64,000 nt of DNA from Pseudomonas protegens (GTDB lineage Bacteria; Pseudomonadota; Gammaproteobacteria; Pseudomonadales; Pseudomonadaceae). Both the position numbers and the translations under genes were made by a program. This document shows, in pieces, positions 17,506-27,783 of the stretch (its first letter is position 1; each line of letters opens with the position of its first letter). The notes beneath the pieces were generated by a model. It was not told the DNA's origin, made no database searches, and was given only the letters and a program-made list of their open reading frames with translations. The DNA lies in assembly GCF_003363755.1 (NCBI RefSeq), contig NZ_CP031396.1, forward strand, positions 372,001 through 436,000. Direction: 5' to 3'.

Positions 17506-19740
17506 CTAAAGGCTGTCGGGGCGCAGGATCAACACCGCCAGGGGCGGCAGGTTGAGCACCAGGGACAGGGCCTGGCCATGGCTGCCCTGTTCTTCACTGA
17601 AGGCTTCGCCGCCATTGCCATAGTTGGAACCGGCATAGAGTTGCGAATCGCTGTTGAGCAGCTCGCTCCAGCGTCCCGCCAGCGGCACGCCGACGCGGTA
17701 GGCCTGGCGCGGTACCGGGGTGAAGTTGGCCACCACCAGCAAGGGCTCGCCGGTTTTGCTCCAGCGCAACCAGGCATAGACGCTGTTGATCGCATCGTCG
17801 CCGATCAGCCACTGGAAACCCTGGGGCACGTCGTCCTGGTCATGCAACGCCGGGTACTGGCGATACAGCCGGTTGAGGTCGCCCACCAATTGCTGCACGC
17901 CCCGGTGCTCCGGGTACTGCAGCAGGTACCAGTCCAGTTGCTGGTCGTGGTTCCACTCACGCCACTGGCCGAACTCGCAGCCCATGAACAGCAGTTTCTT
18001 GCCCGGATGAGCCCACATGAAGCTCAGGTACGCCCGCAGGTTGGCGAACTTCTGCCAACGATCGCCCGGCATCTTGTCGATCAGCGAATGCTTGCCGTGC
18101 ACCACCTCATCATGGGAGATCGGCAGGATGAAACGCTCGGACCAGGCGTACACCAGGCCGAAGCTCAGTTCGTTGTGGTGATGGGCGCGGTATACCGGGT
18201 CCTGCTGGATGTAATGCAGGGAGTCGTGCATCCAGCCCATGTTCCATTTGTAGGCAAAGCCCAGGCCGCCCTGGTCGGTGCGCTGGCTGACCCCGGGCCA
18301 GGCGGTGGATTCCTCGGCGATCACCAGGGCGCCCGGCGCTTCCAGGGCCACCACATCGTTGAGGTGGCGCAGAAAGTCGATGGCTTCCAGGTTCTCGCGG
18401 CCGCCGTGGCGGTTCGGCACCCATTCACCAGCCTTGCGCGAATAGTCGCGATAGAGCATTGAGGCCACCGCATCCACCCGCAGACCGTCAACATGGAAAT
18501 GCTTGAGCCAGTGCAGCGCCGAGGCCAGCATGAAACCGTGCACTTCCGTGCGCCCGAGGTTGTAGATCAGGGTGTCCCAGTCCTGGTGAAAGCCTTCCAG
18601 GGGGTTGCCGTACTCATAGAGCGCGGTGCCGTCGAACTGGGCCAAGCCATGGGTATCGGTGGGAAAGTGCGCCGGCACCCAGTCGAGGATCACGCCGATA
18701 TCCGCCTGGTGGCAGGCGTCGACAAAAGCGGCGAAATCCTGGGGCGAGCCATAGCGGGCACTGGGGGCGAACTGTGACAGCGGTTGATACCCCCAGGAGC
18801 CGCCGAAGGGGTGTTCCATGATCGGCATCAGCTCGATATGGGTGAAGCCCAGGTCCTTGACGTAGGGGATCAGGCGTTCGGCCAGCTCGGCCCAGCGGTA
18901 CTGGCGGGCCACCTCCCCCAGGTCATCCACTTCGCACTGCCAGGAGCCGGCGTGCAACTCGTAGATGGACAAGGGCGCATCGGTTCGCTGATGTTCGCCC
19001 CTGGCCTGCATCCATGCCTGGTCCTGCCAGTGGAATTGCAAGGGCTCGGCGACCCTGGACGCGGTGTCCGGCGGCAACTGGGTGGCCAGGGCCATGGGGT
19101 CGGCCTTGAGCGGCAGGATGCCCTGGGGCCCGAGAATCTCGTACTTGTAGGCCTCTCCAGGTTGCAGGCGCGGAACGAACAGTTCCCAGACCCCGGAGGG
19201 ATGCCGCAGGCGCATGGGGTGGCGCCGCCCGTCCCAGATATTGAAGTCCCCCACCACCGAGACCCGCCGGGCGTTGGGCGCCCAGACCGCAAAGCGCACG
19301 CCCTGGACGCCGTCCACGGTGGTCGGTTGCGCCCCCAGGCAGGAGCCGAGGTCACGATGATTGCCTTCGGCGAACAGATACAGATCCATCTCCCCCAGCA
19401 ACGGGCCGAAGCTGTAGGGGTCTTCACTGACCTGCTCGCCACCGGCCCACTGCACCCGCAGCAGATAGGGCCGGCTCTGGCTGAAATGCCCGGCAAACAG
19501 CCCGGGCACTTCGGCGGCGTGGAGGCTGCCGAGCACTTGCTGCTGCTCCCGGTCCAGCACCTGCACGCTCAGGGCGCCGGGCAGATAGGCCCGGATGAAT
19601 TGCCCGCCGGCACCGTCTCCGTGAGGCCCGAGCACAGCGAACGGATCAGGATGCTCGGCCCGCACCAGGGCATCGATGACCTCGGCTGACGGGAGCAATG
19701 CCGGTTGGTTCTTTCCCTGTTCCTTGTTCGAGACACTCAT
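17506..19740 (-). CDS. glgB: 1,4-alpha-glucan branching enzyme
   Basis: GlgB introduces alpha-1,6 branches into glucan made by GlgE or GlgA. The 744-residue protein has an N1 domain, a CBM48 domain ([16 protein letters not shown]) and a GH13 barrel. The triad lies in [27 protein letters not shown] and [11 protein letters not shown]; a C-terminal all-beta domain closes it. Length is normal. The start overlaps the treS-mak stop by ATGA. It is the last gene of the glgE-treS/mak-glgB set, the canonical GlgE-pathway order. Confidence 0.96.
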   Translation of the reverse strand: MSVSNKEQGKNQPALLPSAEVIDALVRAEHPDPFAVLGPHGDGAGGQFIRAYLPGALSVQVLDREQQQVLGSLHAAEVPGLFAGHFSQSRPYLLRVQWAGGEQVSEDPYSFGPLLGEMDLYLFAEGNHRDLGSCLGAQPTTVDGVQGVRFAVWAPNARRVSVVGDFNIWDGRRHPMRLRHPSGVWELFVPRLQPGEAYKYEILGPQGILPLKADPMALATQLPPDTASRVAEPLQFHWQDQAWMQARGEHQRTDAPLSIYELHAGSWQCEVDDLGEVARQYRWAELAERLIPYVKDLGFTHIELMPIMEHPFGGSWGYQPLSQFAPSARYGSPQDFAAFVDACHQADIGVILDWVPAHFPTDTHGLAQFDGTALYEYGNPLEGFHQDWDTLIYNLGRTEVHGFMLASALHWLKHFHVDGLRVDAVASMLYRDYSRKAGEWVPNRHGGRENLEAIDFLRHLNDVVALEAPGALVIAEESTAWPGVSQRTDQGGLGFAYKWNMGWMHDSLHYIQQDPVYRAHHHNELSFGLVYAWSERFILPISHDEVVHGKHSLIDKMPGDRWQKFANLRAYLSFMWAHPGKKLLFMGCEFGQWREWNHDQQLDWYLLQYPEHRGVQQLVGDLNRLYRQYPALHDQDDVPQGFQWLIGDDAINSVYAWLRWSKTGEPLLVVANFTPVPRQAYRVGVPLAGRWSELLNSDSQLYAGSNYGNGGEAFSEEQGSHGQALSLVLNLPPLAVLILRPDSL

Positions 19741-22700
19741 GACTGCTCTCCATCACGCTCAAGATCGGAAAAGGGTTCCAGTTCACGCAACAGCCCCACC
19801 AGGCCGTGCAAGGGCACAGGCAGCCAGGTGGGCCGGTTTTCCGCTTCATAGGCCAGCTCATAGGCGGCCTTCTCCAGACTGAACAGGGCCAGTGCGGCAT
19901 CCGCAGCCGCCGGGTCCTGCCACTCATGGGCAAGACTAGCCGTCGCCAGCCGATACGCCTGGACAAAGGCTTGCCGCGCCTCCTGCAGATAACGACGGAC
20001 CACCCGTTGCCGGGCCTGCTCGGCCATCTGCGCGCCCTCCACTGCTGGCGTCTCCAGGGCCATGGCGGCAGCGTAGTCGAAGGAGCGCAACACCCCGCTG
20101 ACATCCTTGTATGGGCTGTGCTTGCCCCGACGCTCTGCCAGAGGCCGCGCCGGCTCACCCTCGAAGTCGATCAGGTAGGCATCGCCCTTGACCACCAGCA
20201 CCTGCCCCAGATGCAGGTCACCATGCACCCGGATCCGCAGCCCACCCACCAACTGCCTGGCCAGTTGCTGGATGTGACCGAGGATTTTCGTCTTGTGCTG
20301 CAACAATCGGCTCACCCGTTTCTGGTCGCCGGGACTCAGCTCGCCCTGACGCTGCTGGAGCAACTGCAACCCCCGTTCCACTTGTGCCGCCACCTGACGA
20401 TTCCAGGCCTGGGTGTCCTTGAGGGTGCTCACTTGCGGTGCAAAGTCCGGGGGGCTGTCGGGGGCCGCCAGCAACAGGTGCATTTCTCCCAGGCGCTGCC
20501 CCAGCAGGCCGGCGAAATCCTCAAGCTCCCCCAGGGCGTTGTAGTGTTGTTCCTGCTCGGACATGGCCTGCGCCCACTCATCGCGGATGGCCCGCTCCAG
20601 GTTGTTCTGGGTCCATTCCCAGGCATCCCCCTGATTGCTCAGGTAGCCCTGGGCGATCATCAGCAGATGATCCTCGCCCTGCTCATCGCGGCGCACCACC
20701 GAGCCCAGCAAGGGCGAGATATGGCGGAATCCGGCGGCAGTGAGGAAGGCGCCCATTTCCAGTTCCGGGTGAATGCCTGCTTCCACCCTGCGAATCAGCT
20801 TGAGCACCAGACTGCCCCCCACCACCACCGAGCTGTTGGACTGTTGCGCCGAGAGGTAGCGCACCTCGGAGTCAGCGCTGAGCCCCGACTCGGCCAGTAA
20901 CCCGGTGCCGTCGAAGCGGATCTGCCCGGCAGCGCTGTCCAGCCGGGTCTGCGCCTGCAGGGCCAGCAGCACGTTGCGCACGAAACTGTCCAGGGCGAAG
21001 GCGTCGGTGATCAGCCCGACCTGGCGTCCGCGCCGCACCCGGGCCATGGCCAGTTGCTGAGGCAAGGCACTGCCGAGCGGCTCTTCCCCGAGCAGGCCGA
21101 AGGGCAGTTGATAGCGCTGGCGCTGCCCATCGCTGGTGACCTCGATCTCGCTGAGCAGCACGGGATGCTGGGGATCGCCAAAACCTACACCGTAGGCGAT
21201 CTGTGCCTGCTCGATGGCGCTGTCCTTGCCAGCGAACCAGCGGCGCTTGGGCAGCCAGTGGGGCAAGACGCTGTGCTCCAGCGTGGTGCGCGATGGCGCT
21301 TCGAGCAATTCTTCGAGGCGTTTTTTCAGCACCAGGGTGGTGAAGTCCGGCAGGCTCTGGGCCGGTTCCACATGCCAGCTGGGCATCTGGTTTTCTGCCG
21401 CCAGAACGAACCAGTAGAAACCGTAAGGCGCCAGGGTCAGGAGGAAATGCATCTGGCCGATAGGGGGAAAGGCATTTCCGCCGAGCATCTCCACCGGCAC
21501 CATGCCGGCGAAGGCCGACAGGTCCAGTTCCGCCGCCTGGGCACTGCGCGAGACGTTGGCCACGCAGAGGATGATTTCCTGCTTGCCGTCAGGCCCCGTG
21601 TATTCCCGGGTATAGGCCAGAATCCGCCGGTTGCTCGGCGACAGCATCTTCAGCGTGCCCCGGCCAAAGGCCTTGGACTGCTTGCGCACCGCCAGCATGC
21701 GTCGGGTCCAGTTGAGCAACGAGTGGGGATCGCCGGACTGGGTCTCGACGTTGACCGACTGATAGCCATACAGCGGGTCCATGATCGGCGGCAGCACCAG
21801 GCTCGCCGGGTCGGCGCGGGAAAAGCCGCCATTGCGGTCGATGGACCACTGCATCGGCGTGCGCACGCCGTCGCGGTCCCCCAGGTAGATGTTGTCGCCC
21901 ATGCCGATCTCGTCGCCGTAATACAGGGTCGGGGTGCCGGGCATCGACAGCAGCAGGCTGTTGAGCAGTTCGATGCGCCGCCGGTCGCGCTCCATCAGCG
22001 GTGCCAGGCGCCGGCGAATCCCCAGGTTGATCCGCGCCCGGCGGTCGGCGGCGTAGTAGTTCCACAGGTAGTCGCGCTCCTTGTCGGTGACCATTTCCAG
22101 GGTCAGCTCATCGTGGTTGCGCAGAAAGATCGCCCACTGGCAGTGGGCCGGAATCTCCGGGGTCTGGCGCAGGATATCGGTAATGGGGAAGCGGTCTTCC
22201 TGGGCCAGGGCCATGTACATGCGCGGCATGAGTGGAAAGTGGAACGCCATGTGGCATTCGTCGCCGTCGTCGCCATTGGTTGATTGGCCAAAGTACAGCT
22301 GGGTGTCCTCCGGCCACTGGTTGGCCTCGGCCAGGAGCATGCGGTCCGGGTAGTGGGCGTCGATCTCGGCGCGGATCTGCTTGAGCACCTCGTGGGTCTC
22401 GGGCAGGTTCTCGTTGTGGGTGCCATCGCGCTCGATCAGGTAGGGAATGGCGTCCAGGCGCAGGCCGTCGATGCCCATGTCCAGCCAGTAGCGCATCACC
22501 GAGAGCACCGCCTTCATCACCTGGGGATTGTCGAAATTGAGGTCCGGCTGGTGGGAATAGAAACGGTGCCAGAAGTACTGCCCGGCCACCGGGTCCCAGG
22601 TCCAGTTGGACGTTTCGGTATCCAGGAAGATGATCCGCGTGCCGGCGTATTTCTGCTCGTCGTCGGACCACACATAGAAATTGCGCGCCGCCGAGCCCGG

Positions 22701-23087
22701 TTTGGCCTTGCGCGCCCGCTGGAACCAGGGGTGCTGGTCCGAGGTGTGATTGATCACCAGCTCGGTGATCACCCGCAGCTCGCGCTTGTGGGCCTCGGCG
22801 ATAAAGCGCCGGACGTCGGCCAGGGTGCCGTAGTCGGGGCTGACCCCGCGGTACTCGGCGATGTCGTAGCCGTCATCACGGCGTGGCGAGGGGTAGAACG
22901 GCAACAGCCAGAGGGTGTTGACCCCCAGTTCCTTGATGTAGTCGAGCTTGGCGATCAACCCGGGAAAGTCGCCGGTCCCGTCGTTATTGGAATCGAAATA
23001 GGACTTCACATGCACCTGGTAGATCACCGCGTCCTTGTACCAGAGCGGGTCCTTGATAAAGGTCGCTGAGCGGGGTTTCTTGGCCAT
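19737..23087 (-). CDS. treS: Trehalose synthase-maltokinase fusion
   Basis: The 1116-residue bifunctional enzyme interconverts trehalose and maltose and phosphorylates maltose to maltose-1-phosphate for GlgE. Residues from about 10 to 550 form the GH13 TreS part, with the triad in [23 protein letters not shown] and [12 protein letters not shown]. Residues from about 580 to the end form a maltokinase of the kinase-like fold, with HGDLHLGQ (catalytic Asp) and IDFEGEP (metal-binding Asp). The fusion is usual in Pseudomonas. Start 23087 (MAKKPRS) has AGGAG upstream; an in-frame start 12 codons earlier lacks one. It is coupled to glgB by ATGA. Confidence 0.95.
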   Translation of the reverse strand: MAKKPRSATFIKDPLWYKDAVIYQVHVKSYFDSNNDGTGDFPGLIAKLDYIKELGVNTLWLLPFYPSPRRDDGYDIAEYRGVSPDYGTLADVRRFIAEAHKRELRVITELVINHTSDQHPWFQRARKAKPGSAARNFYVWSDDEQKYAGTRIIFLDTETSNWTWDPVAGQYFWHRFYSHQPDLNFDNPQVMKAVLSVMRYWLDMGIDGLRLDAIPYLIERDGTHNENLPETHEVLKQIRAEIDAHYPDRMLLAEANQWPEDTQLYFGQSTNGDDGDECHMAFHFPLMPRMYMALAQEDRFPITDILRQTPEIPAHCQWAIFLRNHDELTLEMVTDKERDYLWNYYAADRRARINLGIRRRLAPLMERDRRRIELLNSLLLSMPGTPTLYYGDEIGMGDNIYLGDRDGVRTPMQWSIDRNGGFSRADPASLVLPPIMDPLYGYQSVNVETQSGDPHSLLNWTRRMLAVRKQSKAFGRGTLKMLSPSNRRILAYTREYTGPDGKQEIILCVANVSRSAQAAELDLSAFAGMVPVEMLGGNAFPPIGQMHFLLTLAPYGFYWFVLAAENQMPSWHVEPAQSLPDFTTLVLKKRLEELLEAPSRTTLEHSVLPHWLPKRRWFAGKDSAIEQAQIAYGVGFGDPQHPVLLSEIEVTSDGQRQRYQLPFGLLGEEPLGSALPQQLAMARVRRGRQVGLITDAFALDSFVRNVLLALQAQTRLDSAAGQIRFDGTGLLAESGLSADSEVRYLSAQQSNSSVVVGGSLVLKLIRRVEAGIHPELEMGAFLTAAGFRHISPLLGSVVRRDEQGEDHLLMIAQGYLSNQGDAWEWTQNNLERAIRDEWAQAMSEQEQHYNALGELEDFAGLLGQRLGEMHLLLAAPDSPPDFAPQVSTLKDTQAWNRQVAAQVERGLQLLQQRQGELSPGDQKRVSRLLQHKTKILGHIQQLARQLVGGLRIRVHGDLHLGQVLVVKGDAYLIDFEGEPARPLAERRGKHSPYKDVSGVLRSFDYAAAMALETPAVEGAQMAEQARQRVVRRYLQEARQAFVQAYRLATASLAHEWQDPAAADAALALFSLEKAAYELAYEAENRPTWLPVPLHGLVGLLRELEPFSDLERDGEQS

Positions 23088-23189
23088 GTCGGTCTCCTGA
23101 AAAAATGAACTCGCAGCCGCCACACAGCACGCCCTTGGTTGGGGTTGGCTGGCCAGCGAAGGCGTCGCCCGGCCTGCACAAGGCTCACG

Positions 23190-23243
23190 GGCCGATTCGC
23201 CGGCAAGCCGGCGCCTATGAGGAAAAACGCGGCAAGCCGCCGT
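23190..23243. repeat. REP-type elements between glgE and treS
   Basis: A CGCCGGCAAGCCGGCGCCTA palindromic core is followed after 9 bases by a second shorter copy (GCGGCAAGCCGCCGTCTACG) that runs into the glgE stop codon. These match the common intergenic REP family of fluorescent pseudomonads. In this position they may modulate glgE-to-treS read-through. Confidence 0.75.
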
Positions 23244-25238
23244 CTACGTGGGGGTGATGCGCCAGATGCCGAAGGGCTGCGCCGGTTCCAGGCGCATGAA
23301 TTGGGTCTTGCCGTACCAGGTCCAGCGATGGCCGTTCATCAGGTCCTCCCCCTGGGTGGCGGCATCGTCGGCCAGCCCCAGCTCCCACAGCGGCAGTTCG
23401 AAATGGGCCTCCTGGGCATTGAAGGGATCGAGGCTGACCGCCACTAGGACGAAGTTGTCGCCCTCGGCGTTGCGCTTGCCGAAGTACAGGATCTGATCGT
23501 TCCAGGCGTTGTACAGCTTGAGCCCCAGGTGACTGTGCAGCGCCGGGTTCTGCCGGCGGATGCGGTTGAGCTGGGCGATCTCGGCAATGATGTTGCCGGC
23601 GGCGTTGAAATCCCGGGGCCGGATCTCGTACTTCTCCGAATCCAGGTACTCCTCCTTGCCCGGCACCGGTGCCGATTCACACAGCTCAAACCCGGAGTAC
23701 ATGCCCCACAGTCCCGAGCCCATGCTGGCCAGCACCGCGCGGATCAGAAACCCCGGGCGCCCCGAGTCATGCAGAAACGCCGGATTGATGTCCGGGGTGT
23801 TGACGAAGAAGTTCGGCCGGAAGCACTCGCGCCACGGCGACTGATTGAGCTCGCTGAAATAGCTGGCCAGCTCGCTCTTGGTGTTGCGCCAGGTGAAGTA
23901 GGTGTAGCTCTGGGTGTAACCGACCTTGCCCAGGCGCGCCATCATCGCCGGGGTGGTAAAGGCCTCGGCGAGGAAGATCACCTCCGGGTACTGGCGGCGC
24001 ACGTCGCCGATCAGCCATTGCCAGAACGGCAGCGGCTTAGTGTGGGGGTTGTCCACGCGAAAGGTCTTGACCCCCTCCTCGACCCAGCCGATGACGAGGT
24101 CCCGCAGCTCCAGCCACAGGCTGGGTATGGCATCAGCGGCATAGAAGTCGAGGTTGACGATGTCCTGATACTTCTTCGGTGGGTTCTCGGCGTACTTGAT
24201 GGTGCCGTCCGGGCGCCAGTTGAACCAGCCCGGGTGCTGCTTGAGCCAGGGATGGTCCTGGGAACACTGGATGGCGAAATCCAGGGCGATCTCCAGGCCG
24301 TGGTCGGCAGCGGCGGCGACCAGACGACGGAAGTCATCCAGGCTGCCCAACTGCGGATGGATCGCCTCGTGGCCGCCCTCCTCGCTGCCAATCGCGTAGG
24401 GACTGCCGGGGTCGTCCGGGGCCGCCGTCAACGCGTTGTTGCGCCCCTTGCGGTGGCTGCAGCCAATGGGATGGATGGGTGGGAAATACAGCACGTCGAA
24501 GCCCATGTCATGGATCATCGACAGTCGCGAGTGGACGTCGTTGAACGTGCCATGGCGAGACGGATGCTCGGTGATCGAGCGGGGAAACAGCTCGTACCAA
24601 CTGGCGAACTGCGCCTGTACCCGCTCCACATCCAGGGGGTATTCGGGGCTCAGGCTCAGGTAGGGCCGGTGGTCGGCCTCGGCCATCAGCCGGGCACTGG
24701 AATCCTTGAGAAACAGGGCGACCTGCTCGGTCTCCAGCAAGCCGGCAAGCTCTTGTAGCAGCGCCAGCAACCGCTCGCGCAGCGGCCCTTCGCTACGCTC
24801 GGCGGCTTGCTGCACCGAAGCCCGCCCCTCTTGCAACTCCAGGCTCACCGGCACCCCGGCCCGGTGTTTTTTCTCCAGTTCGTAACAGAAGCTGGCGAAC
24901 TGATCGATCCAGGCTTCGATACAAAAGCGATAGCGGCCCACGGTGGGCACGGGAAAGCGCCCCAGCCAGCCATCGTTGCCCTGGTCCTCAAGGGCCTGGC
25001 TGCTCCAGGCGTCCTGCTGCTCCTCGCGCCAGCGCACCCGCACGGCCAGTTTGTCGTGGCCGTCGGCGAACACCTTGCACGTCACCTCGACCTGTTGGCC
25101 GGCCACCGCCTTGACCGCGAACTGCCCGCCGTCGAGGACCGGGCGGGTGTTCTCGATGGCAATGCGCGGCAGCAACAAGGCCTGAGACAAGGGCAACTGC
25201 GCCTGGTATTGCTGTTCAGTCGGTTTTTCTGCAGTCAT
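23244..25238 (-). CDS. glgE: Alpha-1,4-glucan:maltose-1-phosphate maltosyltransferase
   Basis: GlgE extends alpha-1,4-glucan by two glucose units from maltose-1-phosphate. This 664-residue GH13_3 enzyme has an N-terminal beta domain (about 20-130), a helical bundle domain (about 135-200) and the barrel. The nucleophile Asp is in FRVDNPHTKPLPFWQW and the acid/base Glu in IFLAEAFTTPAMM; the phosphate-site region GCSHRKGRNN is present. AAGGGG lies about 10 bases upstream of the ATG. It is first in the leftward glgE-treS/mak-glgB set, separated from treS by REP sequence. Confidence 0.96.
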   Translation of the reverse strand: MTAEKPTEQQYQAQLPLSQALLLPRIAIENTRPVLDGGQFAVKAVAGQQVEVTCKVFADGHDKLAVRVRWREEQQDAWSSQALEDQGNDGWLGRFPVPTVGRYRFCIEAWIDQFASFCYELEKKHRAGVPVSLELQEGRASVQQAAERSEGPLRERLLALLQELAGLLETEQVALFLKDSSARLMAEADHRPYLSLSPEYPLDVERVQAQFASWYELFPRSITEHPSRHGTFNDVHSRLSMIHDMGFDVLYFPPIHPIGCSHRKGRNNALTAAPDDPGSPYAIGSEEGGHEAIHPQLGSLDDFRRLVAAAADHGLEIALDFAIQCSQDHPWLKQHPGWFNWRPDGTIKYAENPPKKYQDIVNLDFYAADAIPSLWLELRDLVIGWVEEGVKTFRVDNPHTKPLPFWQWLIGDVRRQYPEVIFLAEAFTTPAMMARLGKVGYTQSYTYFTWRNTKSELASYFSELNQSPWRECFRPNFFVNTPDINPAFLHDSGRPGFLIRAVLASMGSGLWGMYSGFELCESAPVPGKEEYLDSEKYEIRPRDFNAAGNIIAEIAQLNRIRRQNPALHSHLGLKLYNAWNDQILYFGKRNAEGDNFVLVAVSLDPFNAQEAHFELPLWELGLADDAATQGEDLMNGHRWTWYGKTQFMRLEPAQPFGIWRITPT

Positions 25239-25442
25239 TGAGCATCACCCCTTTAACGCGCCATGGACGCTCTGGTCGCAGGGCGCCCAGCGCCCCGATG
25301 AATCAATGCACCTTGTTTCCGAGCCACCGGCATCGGCGAAAGTTCACCGCGATCGCTGGCCAAATCGACGGGAATCAATTCCCTGCTCCCAGGGTCCACC
25401 CAGAGAGCCCGTGCATCGACAAGCACAAAGGAGGCCACAGCG

Positions 25443-25622
25443 ATGAATATCCCGATCCCGGCAGAAACTCCCGATCCGAACATCGACCAACCGACCCTGC
25501 CCCCCAGCGAGCCGCAACCGGTTCCCGAGCAGGAACCACCAGAGACCACCCCACCGCCCAAGGGCGATCCTCCCAATACCATGCCGCCGGTGGTGGTCAC
25601 GCATGGAGCGTCGACCCGCTGA
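25443..25622 (+). CDS. Small proline-rich protein, 59 residues
   Basis: An ATG with a near-perfect ribosome site AAAGGAGG 8 bases upstream opens a 59-codon frame. The product is rich in Pro, Glu and Thr (MNIPIPAETPDPNIDQP at the start, PEQEPPETTPPPKGDPP in the middle) and ends VVTHGASTR. It has no signal peptide, membrane segment or recognised domain and should be disordered. Short acidic Pro-rich proteins like this occur in other Pseudomonas, but I know no function. The strong ribosome site is the main evidence. It runs divergently from glgE. Confidence 0.65.
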   Translation: MNIPIPAETPDPNIDQPTLPPSEPQPVPEQEPPETTPPPKGDPPNTMPPVVVTHGASTR

Positions 25623-25631
25623 CACCAGAGC

Positions 25632-25691
25632 AGCCAGCTTGCCGGCCAAAACGCCCGCCCTCTTGACGGGCCTGTTCGCCGGCAGCTGGCT
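25632..25691. repeat. REP-like imperfect hairpin
   Basis: Outer arms AGCCAGCTTGCCGG and CCGGCAGCTGGCT pair with one bulge, and an inner stem (GCCCG/CGGGC) sits between them. It starts 10 bases after the stop of the small proline-rich gene and may act as its terminator. Confidence 0.6.
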
Positions 25692-25794
25692 CCTGCACCC
25701 GCCGACCTGCAACGACCACCGTTGATCGCCGCGACCGAACCCTGGCCAGGCCCTGCAGCCCAATCTGTACGCCCATTGCCAAGAGGTACGCATC

Positions 25795-26028
25795 ATGAGC
25801 CTGCGCATCGAAAACCAGACCTGCTACATCGACACCGACACCCTCCACCAACGCCTTCCCGCCAGCGCCCTGACCGTCATCACCGACGCTGCCAAATCCA
25901 TGTCGGCGGTGGAGCTGGCGGGAGAACGCCTCTACATCACCGAAGCAGAAGCCGATGCTTTGACCGTAGCAGGCGCCACCGACGGTCGGCGCCATCTGAA
26001 GGCCACCGACGGTGATTCGGTGATTTGA
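25795..26028 (+). CDS. DUF3203-like small protein
   Basis: The 77-residue protein (MSLRIENQTCYIDTDTL, then ITEAEADALTVAGATDGRRH) resembles DUF3203, a small Pseudomonas family of unknown function, by recall of its sequence pattern. It contains no membrane segment. AGAGGT lies about 7 bases upstream of the ATG. It sits alone between the glucan locus and ccoG; nothing in the context suggests a role. Confidence 0.7.
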   Translation: MSLRIENQTCYIDTDTLHQRLPASALTVITDAAKSMSAVELAGERLYITEAEADALTVAGATDGRRHLKATDGDSVI

Positions 26029-26239
26029 CTGATCTGGATCAGGGCTCGCCGCGAAGGCCTGTGCCAGAGGCCCCTGCGGCCTTCCCTGGTGGCTCTTGAG
26101 GGGGTGCAGCAAGTTGTTGTCGCAGGGGCACCGTAAAGGCTCATCTGATACGGTTTTTTATCAAATACCTGAGTCTGTTATGCAAACAGATCCGTGGTCA
26201 TAGTTGCGCGGCCTGATGGAGGCTGATGAGCGAACGACC

Positions 26240-27655
26240 ATGAGCGAAAGAATCCCCGTCCGATTAGTAGAGACCTTCGAACCTTCACCCCCTAAACAGA
26301 TGAAGTCGAAGACCACCGACAAACACGTTTACACCCGCAGCTTCACCGGTTTGTTCCGTACCCTGCGCATGACCGGCGCAGGTTTCCTGTTCCTGCTGTT
26401 CTTCGGCACGGTCTGGTTGAACTGGGGCGGCCGCCAGGCGGTGCTCTGGGACCTGGCCGAAAGCAAGTTCCACATCTTCGGCGCGACCTTCTGGCCTCAG
26501 GACTTCATCCTCCTCTCGGCGCTGCTGATCATCTGCGCCTTCGGCCTGTTCGCCATCACGGTGTTCGCCGGCCGGGTCTGGTGCGGCTACACCTGCCCGC
26601 AAAGTTCCTGGACCTGGCTGTTCATGTGGTGCGAGAAGGTCACTGAAGGTGAACGCAACCAGCGCATCAAGCTGCAAGCTGCGCCCTGGGGCCTGAACAA
26701 GCTGGCCCGCCGGGCCATGAAGCACACCTTGTGGCTGGGCATCAGCCTGCTCACCGGCCTGACCTTCGTTGGCTACTTCACCCCGATCCGCCCTCTGGCC
26801 CAGGAACTGCTGACCCTGCAGATCGGTGGCCTGAGTCTGTTCTGGGTGCTGTTCTTCGCTGCGGCCACCTACATCAACGCCGGCTGGCTGCGCGAGGCGG
26901 TGTGCATGCACATGTGCCCTTATGCGCGCTTCCAGAGCGTGATGTTCGACAAGGACACCCTGACCATCTCCTACAACCCGGTACGCGGTGAAAGCCGCGG
27001 CCCGCGCAAGCGTGACGTCAAGCCCGCCGACGTCGGCCTGGGCGACTGCATCGACTGCCAGGTGTGCGTGCAGGTCTGCCCTACCGGCATCGACATTCGC
27101 GACGGCCTGCAGATGGAATGCATCGGCTGCGCCGCCTGCATCGACGCCTGCGACTCGATCATGGACAAGATGGGCTACGCCCGGGGCCTGATCGCCTACA
27201 CCTCGGAACACCAACTGCAAGGGGGCAAGACTCACCTGCTGCGGCCGCGCCTGGTGGGCTACAGCGCGGTGCTGCTGGTGATGATCGGCGCCCTGGCCCT
27301 GGCCCTGGTGCAACGGCCGATGGTGTCCCTGGACGTGAGCAAGGACCGTGGCCTATTCCGCGAAAACGCCCTGGGGCAGATCGAGAACATCTACAGCCTG
27401 AAGATCATCAACAAGACCCAGGAGCGCCAGAACTACCGCCTGGCCCTGGTGGATGGCGATGGCTTCGAACTGCAGGGCAAGACCGAACTGAGCCTGGCCC
27501 CGGGCGAAATCACCGACCTGCCAGTCTCGGTGGCGATGACCCAGGACCGCCCACAAAGCAGCTCCCAGGCCATCAGCTTCAAGGTCGCCGACAGCGATGA
27601 GCCAAGCGTTTACGCCATCGCCAAAAGCCGTTTTGTTGCGCCGATGAACCGCTGA
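26240..27655 (+). CDS. ccoG: Cytochrome oxidase accessory protein CcoG (FixG/RdxA family)
   Basis: This 471-residue membrane iron-sulfur protein is implicated in copper handling during cbb3 oxidase assembly. Membrane helices are at about 45-70, 85-110, 160-185, 190-215 and 345-365. A conserved loop VWCGYTCPQSSW and two 4Fe-4S clusters (CIDCQVCVQVCP and CIGCAACIDACD) are visible, followed by a C-terminal periplasmic Ig-like domain. I start at 26240 (MSERIPVRL) as in relatives; an ATG at 26216 is possible. The following MocR gene matches the PA4131-PA4132 pair of P. aeruginosa, so this is the copy linked to ccoN4 and not the main ccoNOPQ locus. Confidence 0.9.
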   Translation: MSERIPVRLVETFEPSPPKQMKSKTTDKHVYTRSFTGLFRTLRMTGAGFLFLLFFGTVWLNWGGRQAVLWDLAESKFHIFGATFWPQDFILLSALLIICAFGLFAITVFAGRVWCGYTCPQSSWTWLFMWCEKVTEGERNQRIKLQAAPWGLNKLARRAMKHTLWLGISLLTGLTFVGYFTPIRPLAQELLTLQIGGLSLFWVLFFAAATYINAGWLREAVCMHMCPYARFQSVMFDKDTLTISYNPVRGESRGPRKRDVKPADVGLGDCIDCQVCVQVCPTGIDIRDGLQMECIGCAACIDACDSIMDKMGYARGLIAYTSEHQLQGGKTHLLRPRLVGYSAVLLVMIGALALALVQRPMVSLDVSKDRGLFRENALGQIENIYSLKIINKTQERQNYRLALVDGDGFELQGKTELSLAPGEITDLPVSVAMTQDRPQSSSQAISFKVADSDEPSVYAIAKSRFVAPMNR

Positions 27656-27667
27656 GCCTCTAGAATG

Positions 27668-27705
27668 CCGTGGCCAGGGAGCCTGCTGCCGTCCCTCGGC
27701 CACGG
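27668..27705. promoter_or_regulatory. Long imperfect hairpin before the MocR-type gene
   Basis: Arms CCGTGGCCAGGGA and TCCCTCGGCCACGG pair over 13 bases with one bulged C around an 11-base loop. It lies 12 bases after the ccoG stop and 78 before the regulator start. There is no U tract, so it may be a weak terminator or an operator. Confidence 0.5.
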
Positions 27706-27783
27706 GAACCCTGTACTCGACGCCGCCATGGGCCCCACCCTGGCCGTCGAGCCTTCCCTTGCGAATCTGAACACCTAGACCCG

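Noticed and set aside
19737..23087. The treS-maltokinase fusion as a novel gene fusion
   Set aside because: This fusion is common in Pseudomonas and other bacteria using the GlgE pathway, so it is normal here.
23190..23243. Palindromic repeats considered as a CRISPR array
   Set aside because: The elements are REP palindromes in inverted pairs with no regular spacers; the other REP and tandem clusters likewise lack unique spacers and cas genes.
26146..26163. TGATA...TATCA upstream of ccoG as an Anr box
   Set aside because: The half sites are 8 bases apart, not 4 as in TTGAT-N4-ATCAA, and the best properly spaced alignment matches only 7 of 10.
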